Shown: positions 9,192 through 18,337, counted from the first letter of the stretch. The stretch: DNA of 64,000 nt from Alsobacter sp046349155 (GCA_046349155.1 JAXMCW010000007.1:62001-126000); one strand, 5' to 3'. Made by a program: numbers and translations. Notes: generated from the letters alone by a model not told the origin.

Positions 9192-9893
9192 ATGCCCACG
9201 GCCACCTACAGCGCCCGCAGGGGCGAGCTCAAGACCTACTTCGACCGCACCGCGGTGGACGCCTGGAAGCGCCTCACCTCGGACGCGCCCGTCGGACGCA
9301 TCCGCGCCACCGTGCGCGCCGGACGCGACCGCATGCGCGCGACGCTGCTGGACTGGCTGCCGGCCGACCTCACGGGCCGCCGCGTGCTCGACGCGGGCTG
9401 CGGCACCGGCGCCCTCGCCGTCGAGGCCGCACGCCGCGGCGCCGACGTCGTCGCCATCGACCTGTCGCCCACCCTCGTCGACCTCGCGCGCGAGCGCTGC
9501 GCGGGCGAGGGCCGCCCGGGCTCGCTCACCTTCCTCGTCGGCGACATGCTCGACCCCGCCCTGGGCGGTTTCGACCACGTGGTGGCGATGGACTCGCTCA
9601 TCCACTACCGCAAGCACGACGTGACGCGCGTGCTCGCGGGTCTGGCGAAGCGGACCTCGTCCTCGATCGTCTTCACCTTCGCCCCCCGCACGCCCCTGCT
9701 GACGGCGTTCTGGGCGGTGGGGCGCACCTTCCCGCGCTCGGACCGCGCGCCCGCCATCGAGCCGGTCGCCGAGCATGACCTGCGGCGGCTGATCGCGGGG
9801 GCCGAGGGGCTCGGCTCCTGGGCGACCCGGCGCACGCACCGCGTCGCCTGCGGCTTCTACACGTCGCAGGCCCTGGAGGTGCTGCGCTCATGA
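9192..9893 (+). CDS. bchM: BchM, Mg-protoporphyrin IX O-methyltransferase
   Basis: Methylates the C13 propionate of Mg-protoporphyrin IX using SAM, producing the substrate of AcsF. It has 233 residues with SAM motif I RVLDAGCGTGALAVEA near residue 65. The family N-terminus YSARRGELKTYFDRTA supports the ATG at 9192. An in-frame TTG at 9168 would add 8 residues and overlap bchL and is less likely. The gene ends in an ATGA overlap with lhaA. Confidence 0.95.
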   Translation: MPTATYSARRGELKTYFDRTAVDAWKRLTSDAPVGRIRATVRAGRDRMRATLLDWLPADLTGRRVLDAGCGTGALAVEAARRGADVVAIDLSPTLVDLARERCAGEGRPGSLTFLVGDMLDPALGGFDHVVAMDSLIHYRKHDVTRVLAGLAKRTSSSIVFTFAPRTPLLTAFWAVGRTFPRSDRAPAIEPVAEHDLRRLIAGAEGLGSWATRRTHRVACGFYTSQALEVLRS

Positions 9894-11323
9894 ACATCCT
9901 GCGCCGCACCATGATCGACGGGGTGAAGCGGCTTGGACCGCAATTCCTCCCCTTCGCGGACGCCGCCACTCCCGAACTGCCGATGGGCCGCCTGCTGCGG
10001 CTCTCGCTGTTCCAGGTGACGGTGGGCATGGCGGCGGTGCTGCTCATCGGCACGCTCAACCGCGTCATGATCGTGGAGCTCGGCGTCGAGGCGTGGATCG
10101 TCGCGCTGATGGTCTCGCTGCCGCTCCTCTTCGCGCCGCTGCGCGCGCTGATCGGCCACCGGTCGGACACCTACCGCTCTTTCCTCGGGTGGCGCCGCGT
10201 GCCCTTCATCGCGTTCGGCACGATGCTGCAGTTCGGCGGACTCGCCATCATGCCGTTCGCTCTGATCCTGCTCTCGGGCGACACGACGGGCCCGCTCTGG
10301 ATCGGCAAGGTCGGCGCGGCGCTCGCCTTCCTGCTCGTCGGCGCGGGTCTGCACACCGTCCAGACCGTGGGCCTCGCGCTGGCGACCGACCTGGCGCCCG
10401 CCCATGTGCGCCCGCGCGTCGTGGCGCTGCTCTGCGTGATGCTGCTCGTCGGCATGGTCGCGAGCGCGGTGATCTATGGCGCGCTGCTCGCCAATTTCAG
10501 CCAGCTCCGCCTCATCCAGGTGATCCAGGGCTCGGCCGTCGTGACCATGGGCCTCAACCTCGTCGCCCTGTGGAAGCAGGAGGCCCGCCAGCCCTCCCGC
10601 ACGCGGCCCGGCGCCGTCCGGCAGGACTTCTCCGAGGCGTGGGCGATGTTCCTGCGCGGGGGCAAGGCGAGCCGGCGGCTCGTGGCCACCGGCATCGGCA
10701 CGGCCGCCTTCAGCATGCAGGACGTGCTGCTGGAACCCTATGGCGGCCAGATCCTGCGCCTGACCGTCGGCCAGACAACGGCGCTCACGGCCGCCCTGGC
10801 GGCGGGCGGCATCGCCGGCCTCGTGCTCGCCGCGCGCCGGCTCAACCACGGCGCCGATCCGCACCGCGTCGCCGCCTCGGGCGTGCTGGCGGGCATCGTC
10901 GCCTTTTCGGCGGTCATCTTCTCCGGCGCGCTGGGCTGGGGCCCGCTCTTCGGCCTGGGCGTCGCGCTCATCGGCTTCGGCGGCGGCCTGTTCGGCCACG
11001 GCACGCTGACGGCCACGATGGCGGCGGCGCGCGAGCACAGCGACAGCGGCATCGCGCTCGGCGCCTGGGGCGCGGTGCAGGCCAGCGCCGCGGGGCTCGC
11101 CATCGCGGCGGGCGGCATCCTGCGCGACGGCATGGCCGAGTGGGGCGGCCACGGCGCGCTGGGCCCCGTCATGGCCGAGCCGGGTTCCGCCTACGCCTTC
11201 GTCTACCACCTCGAAATCCTGCTGCTCTTCGTGACGCTCGTCGCGCTGGGGCCGCTCGTCTCACGCCGCAGCCGCGGCGATTCCACGTCTGCTCAACTCG
11301 GCCGGCTGGCCGTGTCCAACTGA
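9890..11323 (+). CDS. lhaA: LhaA, PucC-family LH1 assembly factor
   Basis: Polytopic inner-membrane protein of the PucC/LhaA branch of the major facilitator fold, known to assist assembly of the LH1 antenna. It has 477 residues and about 12 hydrophobic segments. The typical start is GVKRLGPQFLPFADAA, followed by RVMIVELGVEAWIVALMVSLP. It sits directly before puhA, the conserved location of lhaA, and not beside a puc operon, which favours LhaA over PucC. Confidence 0.94.
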   Translation: MNILRRTMIDGVKRLGPQFLPFADAATPELPMGRLLRLSLFQVTVGMAAVLLIGTLNRVMIVELGVEAWIVALMVSLPLLFAPLRALIGHRSDTYRSFLGWRRVPFIAFGTMLQFGGLAIMPFALILLSGDTTGPLWIGKVGAALAFLLVGAGLHTVQTVGLALATDLAPAHVRPRVVALLCVMLLVGMVASAVIYGALLANFSQLRLIQVIQGSAVVTMGLNLVALWKQEARQPSRTRPGAVRQDFSEAWAMFLRGGKASRRLVATGIGTAAFSMQDVLLEPYGGQILRLTVGQTTALTAALAAGGIAGLVLAARRLNHGADPHRVAASGVLAGIVAFSAVIFSGALGWGPLFGLGVALIGFGGGLFGHGTLTATMAAAREHSDSGIALGAWGAVQASAAGLAIAAGGILRDGMAEWGGHGALGPVMAEPGSAYAFVYHLEILLLFVTLVALGPLVSRRSRGDSTSAQLGRLAVSN

Positions 11324-11335
11324 CCTCGGGAGGTC

Positions 11336-12112
11336 ATGATGCTGAGAGGAATGCTGACCCAAAACCTGGACGTCGCGCAGGTCGTCCTCTACGCCTTCTG
11401 GGTCTTCTTCGCGGGCCTGATCTTCTATATTCGCCGCGAGGACCGGCGCGAGGGCTACCCGCTGGAGAACGACAAGACGGGCGAACTCGCCATGGCGGGC
11501 TTCCCGCTGATCGCCGAGCCGAAGACCTTCCGCCTGCCCCACGGGCTGGGCACCTTCTCCGCGCCGAACGACCAGCGCGACACGCGCCCGATCAAGGCCG
11601 AGAAGATTGCCCCCTTCGCCGGCGCGCCGCTGGAGCCGACGGGCAATCCCCTCGTCGACGGCGTCGGCCCGGCCGCCTGGGCCGAGCGCGCCGATCGTCC
11701 GGACATCGACACGCACGGCAACCCGCGCATCCGCCCGATGCGCGTCGCCACCGACTTCAAGATCGACGAGCACGACGACGACCTGCGCGGCTGGACCGTG
11801 GTGGGCATGGACGGCGTGGCGGCGGGCACCGTGACGGACATCTGGGTCGACCGCATGGAGCACATCATCCGCTACCTCGAGATGACGCGCGGCACGGGCG
11901 GCCCCTCGGTCATCCTGCCGGTGTGCTTCGGCCAGTTCGACAGCAAGCGGGCCGTCGTCTACGTGCACGCGCTGCGCGGTGCGCAGTTCGCCAACGTGCC
12001 GGCGCTGAAGAACCCCGACCAGATCACCCTGCTCGAGGAAGACAAGATCTCCGGCTATTTCGGCGGCGGCACGCTCTACGCCACGCCCCAGCGTTCGGAG
12101 CCCCTGCTGTGA
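11336..12112 (+). CDS. puhA: PuhA, reaction centre H subunit
   Basis: Caps the cytoplasmic face of the photosynthetic reaction centre and helps proton delivery to QB. It has 258 residues. One transmembrane helix lies near residues 12-32 (VAQVVLYAFWVFFAGLIFY), followed by the PRC-barrel domain containing the stretch YPLENDKTGELAMAGFP and the core DLRGWTVVGMDG. Three in-frame ATGs (11336, 11339, 11351) are possible. 11339 has the best spacing to GGGAGG at 11328-11333. The longest form is given; the difference is one residue. Confidence 0.97.
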   Translation: MMLRGMLTQNLDVAQVVLYAFWVFFAGLIFYIRREDRREGYPLENDKTGELAMAGFPLIAEPKTFRLPHGLGTFSAPNDQRDTRPIKAEKIAPFAGAPLEPTGNPLVDGVGPAAWAERADRPDIDTHGNPRIRPMRVATDFKIDEHDDDLRGWTVVGMDGVAAGTVTDIWVDRMEHIIRYLEMTRGTGGPSVILPVCFGQFDSKRAVVYVHALRGAQFANVPALKNPDQITLLEEDKISGYFGGGTLYATPQRSEPLL

Positions 12113-12765
12113 GCCACGGCCACGACGATTTCGCCTTCGAGCCCATTCCCGGCCTGCCGGCGCGTCCGCCGCAGGACGAGGCCATCCTGTGGCAGGGGGC
12201 GCCGGACTGGCGCCACCTCGCCGTGCGGGCCTTCCATGTGCGCAAGGTGTTCGTCTATTTCGGCCTCCTGGCGCTCTGGCGCATCGCCGCCGGGCTCTAC
12301 GACGGCGATGTCGGCCCTGCCCTGTTCATGAGCGTGTCGGTGCTCGCCGCCATGGCGCTCGCAACCGCGTTCATCCTGTGCCTGATCGCCTGGTCCGTGG
12401 CGCGCTCGACGGTCTACACCATCACCTCCCGGAGGGTGGTGATGCGCTTCGGCGTCGCCCTGCCCATGACGGTCAACCTGCCCTTCGCGCAGGTCGACGG
12501 CGTGGCCCTGCGGCCCGACAGCGAGGGCGTGGGCGACATCGCCCTCACGCTCGCCCGGGGCAAGGGCTTCTCCTACATGGTGCTGTGGCCGCACGTGCGG
12601 CCCTGGCAGTTCTCGTATCCCGCGCCGATGCTGCGCAGCGTCCCCAAGGCCGCCGAGGTCGTGGCCACGCTGGCGCAGGCCTTCGCGGCGCGCCACCCCG
12701 CGCGCTTCGAGAGCGAAGCCGCCGTCGACACGCCCGCCCGCCCGACGCTCGTCGCGGCGGAATAG
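12109..12765 (+). CDS. puhB: PuhB, reaction centre assembly protein
   Basis: Membrane protein needed for efficient reaction-centre assembly in Rhodobacter. It has 218 residues. The N-terminal PH-like part begins HDDFAFEPIPGLPARPPQDE. Two hydrophobic segments lie around residues 45-62 and 70-95, then TVYTITSRRVVMRFGVALP. The start is a GTG at 12109 whose last two bases form the puhA stop (GTGA overlap), with GGAG seven bases upstream. Confidence 0.94.
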   Translation: MSHGHDDFAFEPIPGLPARPPQDEAILWQGAPDWRHLAVRAFHVRKVFVYFGLLALWRIAAGLYDGDVGPALFMSVSVLAAMALATAFILCLIAWSVARSTVYTITSRRVVMRFGVALPMTVNLPFAQVDGVALRPDSEGVGDIALTLARGKGFSYMVLWPHVRPWQFSYPAPMLRSVPKAAEVVATLAQAFAARHPARFESEAAVDTPARPTLVAAE

Positions 12766-12774
12766 GAGGCAGCC

Positions 12775-13251
12775 ATGACCGCGGTCCCCTCCCCGTCACG
12801 CCGAGGCCCGATCGAGCGGTTCCCGCGCTGGCCGCTCTACTCGGCCCTCGCGCTGATCGGCTTCAGCATCGCCGCGACCTTCGTCTCCAACACCTGGGAC
12901 ATCGGCACGGTGAAGACGCCGGTGACCTATCCCCTGGAGATCCGCGACGTCCGCTTCCTGGTCGCCGACGACGACACGATCACCGTGCTCGACGGCGCCG
13001 GCGGCGAGACGATCAAGGTGATCGCGCCGAACACCGAGGGGTTCATCCACGGCTCGCTGCGCGGCCTCTCGCGCGACCGCAAGCTGCGCGGCCTCGCCTA
13101 CGACCTGCCCTACCGCATCATCCGCTGGGACGACGGGCGGCTGACGCTCTCCGACACGGCGACAGGCATGCGGGTGCAGCTCGACCCGTTCGGGCCCACC
13201 AACGCGGCCGCCTATGCGCAATTCCTCGAAGGACGGAGTGTGACGCGATGA
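12775..13251 (+). CDS. puhC: PuhC, photosynthetic complex assembly protein
   Basis: Single-pass membrane protein with a periplasmic domain, linked in Rhodobacter to organisation of the RC-LH1 complex. It has 158 residues. One transmembrane segment lies near residues 20-40 (LYSALALIGFSIAATFVS). The rest is a soluble domain with the family pattern IRDVRFLVADDDTITVLD and GFIHGSLRGLSRDRK. An AGGAGG Shine-Dalgarno precedes the ATG, and the stop overlaps the next start (ATGA). Confidence 0.93.
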   Translation: MTAVPSPSRRGPIERFPRWPLYSALALIGFSIAATFVSNTWDIGTVKTPVTYPLEIRDVRFLVADDDTITVLDGAGGETIKVIAPNTEGFIHGSLRGLSRDRKLRGLAYDLPYRIIRWDDGRLTLSDTATGMRVQLDPFGPTNAAAYAQFLEGRSVTR

Positions 13252-13550
13252 TCGGATCCCTTGTCACGCGCGAGACGCTGGACGTGCCCTGCCAGATCGA
13301 GGTGTCCAACACCTTCGAGAGCCTGCACGCGCACCTCAAGCTCATGAACGGCGTGGTCATCCATCCCGGCGACGAGGTTCTCGTCCACGGCGAGCCCGTC
13401 GAGGTGCCCTACGGCGAGAAGCGCACCTTCGAGCGCATGGCCACGGTGAGCCGCGCCACCTGGCTGGAGCGCCTGTGGACCCGCGCCACCGGCGATCTCG
13501 AATTCATGGAACTCTGCGAGTTCAGCTTCTCGGAAAGGTCCAAGCTATGA
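13248..13550 (+). CDS. Conserved small protein between puhC and acsF (unknown function)
   Basis: 100 residues, no signal peptide, no clear membrane segment and no catalytic motif recognised. It starts with an ATGA overlap on puhC and ends in an ATGA overlap on acsF, so it is inside the transcript and translationally coupled. From memory a protein of this size and place occurs in other alphaproteobacterial clusters with acsF, so it probably serves the complex or the cyclase. That link is from position only. Confidence 0.8.
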   Translation: MIGSLVTRETLDVPCQIEVSNTFESLHAHLKLMNGVVIHPGDEVLVHGEPVEVPYGEKRTFERMATVSRATWLERLWTRATGDLEFMELCEFSFSERSKL

Positions 13551-14629
13551 ACGCCCCCGTTCGCCCGATCCAGTCCGACGACGGCCGCGCCAACGAGACC
13601 ACTCGCCTGGCGCAGCAGGACACCCTGCTCACGCCGCGCTTCTACACGACCGACTTCGACGCGCTCGACCGCATCGACGTCGAGCCGGTCCGCGCGGAAT
13701 GGGACGCGCTGCTGGACGAGATGCGCGCCGACCCCAACAAGGGTCATTTCCGCCGCACGGCGGAATGGGAGCTCATCGACCTCAAGAGCCTGCCCGAGGA
13801 GCTCCAGAAGGAGCTGGTCGACTTCCTCGTGAGCTCGCTCACGGCGGAGTTCTCGGGCTGCATCCTCTACAAGGAGATGAAGCGCCGCGGCACGAACAAG
13901 GAGATCTGCGACCTCTTCTCCTACATGAGCCGCGACGAGGCCCGCCATGCCGGCTTCATCAACGATGCGCTGAAGGACTTCGACATCGGCGTGAACCTGG
14001 GCTTCCTGACGAAGACGAAGAAGTACACCTACTTCCAGCCCAAGTTCATCTTCTACGCCACCTACCTGTCCGAGAAGATCGGCTATGCCCGCTACATCAC
14101 GATCTTCCGGCACCTGCAGCGCAACCCGGACAACCGGTTCCATCCGATCTTCAAGTGGTTCGAGCAGTGGTGCAACGACGAGTTCCGCCACGGCGAGGCC
14201 TTCTCGCTGCTGATGCGGGCCAACTCCTGGATGATCAGCGGCCTCAACAAGTACTGGGTGCGCTTCTTCCTGCTGGCGGTCTTCACCACGATGTATGTCC
14301 GCGACCATGCCCGGCCCGCCTTCCACAAGGCGCTCGGCATCGAGATCGACGACTACGACATGCGCGTGTTCCGCCTGACCTCGGAGATCTCCAAGCAGGT
14401 CTTCCCGCTGGTGATCGACGTCGACAATCCCCGCTTCCTGGCCACGCTGAAGCAGCTCCTCGCCATCGGACGGGATGTCGGGGCCGCCAAGGAGCGCGGC
14501 GGGATCGGCGGCAAGATCGCGCAGGGCTGGCACACGGCGCGCGCCGCGCTCGCCTTCGCCAAGCTCTACATGATCCCCGTGAAGTCGAACACGATCCCCG
14601 CCACGAGCCGCCTGCAGCCGGTCTGGTAG
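13547..14629 (+). CDS. acsF: AcsF, aerobic Mg-protoporphyrin IX monomethyl ester cyclase
   Basis: Di-iron monooxygenase that makes the isocyclic ring E using O2, acting on the BchM product. It has 360 residues. The two di-iron motifs are seen: E131-A-R-H134 (in SRDEARHAGF) and E212-F-R-H215 (in NDEFRHGEAF). The start ATG at 13547 overlaps the preceding stop and has GGAAAGG upstream; a longer frame from 13475 has no support. No anaerobic cyclase bchE is in the window. Confidence 0.97.
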   Translation: MNAPVRPIQSDDGRANETTRLAQQDTLLTPRFYTTDFDALDRIDVEPVRAEWDALLDEMRADPNKGHFRRTAEWELIDLKSLPEELQKELVDFLVSSLTAEFSGCILYKEMKRRGTNKEICDLFSYMSRDEARHAGFINDALKDFDIGVNLGFLTKTKKYTYFQPKFIFYATYLSEKIGYARYITIFRHLQRNPDNRFHPIFKWFEQWCNDEFRHGEAFSLLMRANSWMISGLNKYWVRFFLLAVFTTMYVRDHARPAFHKALGIEIDDYDMRVFRLTSEISKQVFPLVIDVDNPRFLATLKQLLAIGRDVGAAKERGGIGGKIAQGWHTARAALAFAKLYMIPVKSNTIPATSRLQPVW

Positions 14630-14639
14630 GAGAACCGCG

Positions 14640-15509
14640 TTGGACTCCGTCGGCCTCGCCATCGCCTTCGCGGCCTTCGTCTGGTGGTTTTCCACCGGGG
14701 CGATCCTGGTGCTCGTGCGCATGCCGCGCGCGCATCACCGCATGGCCATGGCCGGGGCGGCGGGCCTCGCCCTGCTTTGCCTCTGGGGGTTGTGGGCGAC
14801 GCGCGGCAACATGACGCCCGCGGGCGCGCTCGCCGGCTTCACCTACGGCATCGTCATCTGGGGCTTCCTGGAGACGAGCTTCCTGCTGGGCCACGTCACC
14901 GGCCCCCGGCGCGCGCCGCAGAGCGACGGGGCGCGCGGCCTGCGGCGGTTCCGCGAGGCCTTCGACGCGCTCTCGCACCACGAGCTCGCCATCCTCGCCG
15001 TCGGCATCCTGCTGATCGCGCTCACGGCGGGGGCCGGCAACCAGGTGGGCACCTGGACCTTCCTGTGCCTGTGGGCCATGCGCATCAGCGCGAAGCTCAA
15101 CCTCTTCTTCGGCGCGCCCAACGTCTCCGTCGAGTTTCTTCCCGCCCATCTCAGCTACCTCGGCAGCTATTTCCGGCGCGACGGGGTGAGCCTGTTCTTC
15201 CCGCTCTCGGTATCGCTCGCCAGCCTCGCCTTCGGCGCGCTGGCGCATGCGGCGAGCGTGGCGCCGACCCCCTTCGAGACGATCGCGCTGACGCTGATCG
15301 CCGCCATGCTGGGGCTCGCGATCCTCGAGCACTGGTTCCTCGTGCTGCCGCTGCCCGACGCCGCCCTGTGGCGCTGGGCCCTGCGCAGCGAGGGGCCGCC
15401 GACCGGCCGCCCCGGCGGCCAGACGACATCCCCCGGCCCCGCCGCCAATGATCCGGCTCCCGCCCCCCTCGGTGCGGTCGCCATGGCCCGTCCCAATCGC
15501 CGTCCCTGA
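14640..15509 (+). CDS. puhE: PuhE, photosynthetic complex assembly protein 2
   Basis: Polytopic membrane protein of the PuhE family; in Rhodobacter its loss affects bacteriochlorophyll level and photosystem assembly. It has 289 residues with about seven hydrophobic segments. It contains the conserved block LSHHELAILAVGIL, and later WAMRISAKLNLFFGAPNVS and FFPLSVSLASLAFG. The start is a TTG at 14640, with GGAG eight bases upstream and no in-frame ATG before residue 28. The C-terminal 50 residues are Pro/Gly rich and look disordered. Confidence 0.93.
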   Translation: MDSVGLAIAFAAFVWWFSTGAILVLVRMPRAHHRMAMAGAAGLALLCLWGLWATRGNMTPAGALAGFTYGIVIWGFLETSFLLGHVTGPRRAPQSDGARGLRRFREAFDALSHHELAILAVGILLIALTAGAGNQVGTWTFLCLWAMRISAKLNLFFGAPNVSVEFLPAHLSYLGSYFRRDGVSLFFPLSVSLASLAFGALAHAASVAPTPFETIALTLIAAMLGLAILEHWFLVLPLPDAALWRWALRSEGPPTGRPGGQTTSPGPAANDPAPAPLGAVAMARPNRRP

Positions 15510-15525
15510 CGGACCGGAGAGCATC

Positions 15526-16740
15526 ATGAACTACGAGTCCTTCTTCCAGTCCCGCCTCGACGACCTGCACAAGGAGGGGCGCTACCGCGTCTTCGCGAAC
15601 CTCGAGCGCCATGCCGGCGAGTTCCCGCAGGCGACCCGCCACGGCGCGGACGGCGCCAGCCAGGTCACCGTCTGGTGCTCCAACGACTATCTCGGCATGG
15701 GCCAGAATCCCGACGTGCTCGCCGCCATGCACGAGGCGCTGGACCGCTGCGGCGCGGGCGCGGGGGGCACGCGCAATATCTCCGGCACCAACCGCTACCA
15801 CGTCGAGCTCGAGCGCGAGCTTGCCGACCTGCATGGCAAGGAGGCGGCCCTCCTCTTCACCTCGGGCTACGTGTCGAACTGGGCGAGCCTCTCGACGCTC
15901 GCCGCGATGCTGCCCGACTGCGTCGTGTTGTCGGACGCCGGCAACCACGCGTCGATGATCGAGGGCATCCGCCACAGCCGCCGCGAGTGCCGCATCTTCC
16001 GGCACAATGACCCCGAGGATCTCGCCCGCAAGCTGGCGGACATTCCGGCCGACAAGGCCAGGCTGGTGGCCTTCGAATCCGTCTACTCGATGGACGGCGA
16101 CATCGCCCCGATCAAGGAACTCTGCGACGTCGCGGACCGTTTCGGCGCCATGACCTATCTCGACGAGGTCCACGCCGTCGGCCTGTACGGCCCCCGCGGC
16201 GGGGGCATCGCCGAGCGGGAGGGGCTGATGGATCGCCTCACCGTGATCGAGGGCACGCTCGGCAAGGCCTTCGGCGTGGTCGGCGGCTACATCGCGGCCT
16301 CGCACGCCCTGTGCGACTTCGTGCGCAGCTTCTCCTCGGGCTTCATCTTCACGACGGCGCTTCCGCCCCACGTGGCGGCCGGCGCGGCGGCGAGCATCCG
16401 CCATCTCAAGGCGAGCCAGCTCGAGCGCGCGCGCCAGCAGAACCGCGTCGCGCGCCTGCGCCAGAAGCTCGACGCCGCCGGCATCCCGCACATGCGCAAT
16501 CCCAGCCACATCGTGCCGGTGATGGTGGGCAACCCCGTCAAGTGCAAGTGGATCAGCGACGTGCTGCTCGACCAGTTCGGCGTCTACATCCAGCCCATCA
16601 ACTATCCCACCGTGCCGCGCGGGACCGAAAGGCTGCGCATCACGCCCTCGCCGCTGCACAGCGATGCGGAGATGGACCACCTGGTCGACGCGCTGGAATC
16701 GCTGTGGTCGCAATGCGCGCTGGCCAGGGCAGTGGCGTGA
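15526..16740 (+). CDS. hemA: HemA, 5-aminolevulinate synthase
   Basis: Condenses glycine and succinyl-CoA with PLP to ALA, the first step of tetrapyrrole synthesis in alphaproteobacteria. It has 404 residues. The N-terminus is YESFFQSRLDDLHKEGRYRVF, shown here in part as YESFFQSRLD. The PLP lysine is Lys247 in GTLGKAFGVVGG, and the active-site stretch is FESVYSMDGD. Its place inside the pigment operon suggests this copy serves the bacteriochlorophyll demand. A second housekeeping copy elsewhere is possible. Confidence 0.97.
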   Translation: MNYESFFQSRLDDLHKEGRYRVFANLERHAGEFPQATRHGADGASQVTVWCSNDYLGMGQNPDVLAAMHEALDRCGAGAGGTRNISGTNRYHVELERELADLHGKEAALLFTSGYVSNWASLSTLAAMLPDCVVLSDAGNHASMIEGIRHSRRECRIFRHNDPEDLARKLADIPADKARLVAFESVYSMDGDIAPIKELCDVADRFGAMTYLDEVHAVGLYGPRGGGIAEREGLMDRLTVIEGTLGKAFGVVGGYIAASHALCDFVRSFSSGFIFTTALPPHVAAGAAASIRHLKASQLERARQQNRVARLRQKLDAAGIPHMRNPSHIVPVMVGNPVKCKWISDVLLDQFGVYIQPINYPTVPRGTERLRITPSPLHSDAEMDHLVDALESLWSQCALARAVA

Positions 16741-16744
16741 TCCC

Positions 16745-17440
16745 ATGCAGGCGGTGTCGCTCTCCTTCTTCCGCTTCGACGGCGTAGGCGAGCGGCTCTG
16801 GGCCTTCTCGCAGATGCAGTTCGCGCGGCCGGGCCTCGCCCGGCTGCCGGGCATCGGCTTCCACAAGCTGTTCGGGACGGGAACGGGCGAGGGCTTCACG
16901 CCGGTGCCGAACTTCGGCGTCTACGCCGTGCTGGCCACCTGGCCCGGCCTGGAGGCCGCGCGCGAGCGGGTCGCCAGCGGCGAGGTCTACCGGCGCTATC
17001 GCGACCATGCGAACGAGGCCTGCACGATCTTCATGTCGGCCGTCTCTTCGCGCGGCCGGTGGGACGCCCGCGAGCCCTTCGAGGCGGAGAGCGACGGCGA
17101 ACTCCCGCGGCCCATCGCGGTGATCACGCGGGCGACGCTGAAGAAGAAGCACGTGCTCGACTTCTGGGGCAACACGCCGGGCATCAGCGTCACCGTGCGC
17201 GAGCAGGACCGGCTGCGCTTCAAGATGGGCATGGGCGAGGTTCCCTGGCTGCAGCAGGTGACCTTCTCGATCTGGGACGATCCCGAGGCGATGAAGGCCT
17301 TCGCCTATGGCAGCGCCTCGCACGCCGGCGCCATCAAGGGCGTGCGGCAGAACGGCTGGTTCAAGGAGGAGCTCTATGCCCGCTTCCGCGTCCTCGGCTG
17401 CGAGGGCACGTGGCAGGGGCGCGAGCCCCTGGCGGCCTGA
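16745..17440 (+). CDS. crtA: CrtA, spheroidene monooxygenase
   Basis: Adds the 2-keto group to spheroidene-type carotenoids with O2, giving spheroidenone. It has 231 residues. Family blocks include SLSFFRFDG, RYRDHANEACTIFMSAVSSRGRW, seen here as ACTIFMSAVSSRGRW, and the C-terminal VRQNGWFKEELYARF. No classical cofactor motif is visible, as usual for this heme-dependent family. It is 4 bp after hemA and 13 bp before idi, in a carotenoid tail of the + block. Confidence 0.95.
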   Translation: MQAVSLSFFRFDGVGERLWAFSQMQFARPGLARLPGIGFHKLFGTGTGEGFTPVPNFGVYAVLATWPGLEAARERVASGEVYRRYRDHANEACTIFMSAVSSRGRWDAREPFEAESDGELPRPIAVITRATLKKKHVLDFWGNTPGISVTVREQDRLRFKMGMGEVPWLQQVTFSIWDDPEAMKAFAYGSASHAGAIKGVRQNGWFKEELYARFRVLGCEGTWQGREPLAA

Positions 17441-17453
17441 GGGGGACCCGGCC

Positions 17454-18011
17454 ATGACCATCGAAGCCCGCCTGCCAGCCCTCCGCCGCGGCGACCCGGA
17501 GATCATGATCCCCGGCATCCTCGCCGACGGCTCGCTCTATCCGATCGAGAAGCTCGAGGCGCACCGCGCCGGCGTGCTGCACCTCGCCATCTCCGCCTTC
17601 GTCTTCTGCGGCGACGCGCTGCTCATCCAGCGCCGGGCGCTGACGAAGTATCATTGCGGCGGGCAATGGGCGAATACCTGCTGCACGCATCCCCACTGGG
17701 GCGAGGACGTCGCCTCGGCGGCCGTCCGCCGCGTGCGCGAGGAACTCGGCCTGGACATCGGGCTCGCGCCCGCCCGCGTCGTCGAGTACGAGGCCGACGT
17801 CGGCAACGGGCTCACCGAGCACGAGCGCGTGCACATGTTCACGGCGCTCGTCCCCGACCGGGGTCTGGCCCTGGCGCCTGATCCGGCCGAAGTGTCGGAG
17901 ACCCGCTGGGCCACGGCGGCCGAGCTCCACCACGAGATCGCGGAAGCGCCCGACCGCTTCACGCCCTGGTTCCGCATCTACCTCGAGCGGTACCCCGACC
18001 TCAGGGTCTGA
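17454..18011 (+). CDS. idi: Idi, isopentenyl-diphosphate delta-isomerase (type 1)
   Basis: Interconverts IPP and DMAPP, feeding carotenoid and phytyl synthesis. It has 185 residues in a Nudix fold. The active-site Cys-containing block WANTCCTHPHWGED is at about residues 74-87, then RVREELGL (Nudix-like helix) and EYEADVGNGLTEHERVHMF with metal-binding Glu residues. It is the last gene of the + block. The start is the ATG at 17454, after GAGGGGGACC. Confidence 0.96.
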   Translation: MTIEARLPALRRGDPEIMIPGILADGSLYPIEKLEAHRAGVLHLAISAFVFCGDALLIQRRALTKYHCGGQWANTCCTHPHWGEDVASAAVRRVREELGLDIGLAPARVVEYEADVGNGLTEHERVHMFTALVPDRGLALAPDPAEVSETRWATAAELHHEIAEAPDRFTPWFRIYLERYPDLRV

Positions 18012-18285
18012 ACGGAAGCCGGGTCCTCGACGGATCCGCTCCGGTCGCCCCCGCGACCGCGCACCGGGGCGGGCCTGCCCGTCCGGCGCTTGCGGGACGC
18101 CTGCGCCGCTGCGCCCCGTGCTTCATTTCTCCGCCACGCCGGGAAATGCCCGGCTTTCCCGTCGCGCCTGCGCCGCGCAGGCCGATGGCCGATGGCCGCG
18201 ACCTGTTTCCCGCGGAGACGAGACGACCGTCCTTCCAGCGGGGCAAGGCCCCCGCGGCGCGTGGGCCGCAGGCGGCCGCGCGACG
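18012..18285. other. Non-coding gap between convergent idi and pufC
   Basis: No credible gene: open frames here lack ribosome sites and follow GC-rich codon shadowing. The only clear signal is the pufC terminator beginning at 18286. I saw no convincing Rho-independent terminator for the + strand idi transcript. Confidence 0.6.
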
Positions 18286-18312
18286 AAAAAGGGGCGCAGT
18301 CGCCCGCGCCCC
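18286..18312 (-). terminator. Rho-independent terminator after pufC
   Basis: Read on the - strand: GGGGCGC (18312-18306), 8-nt loop, GCGCCCC (18297-18291), then TTTTT (18290-18286). It lies 25 bp beyond the pufC stop and would end the crtEF-bchCXYZ-pufQBALMC transcript. Confidence 0.85.
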
Positions 18313-18337
18313 CTGTCCCCGATCCTGGCCGAAGCCG

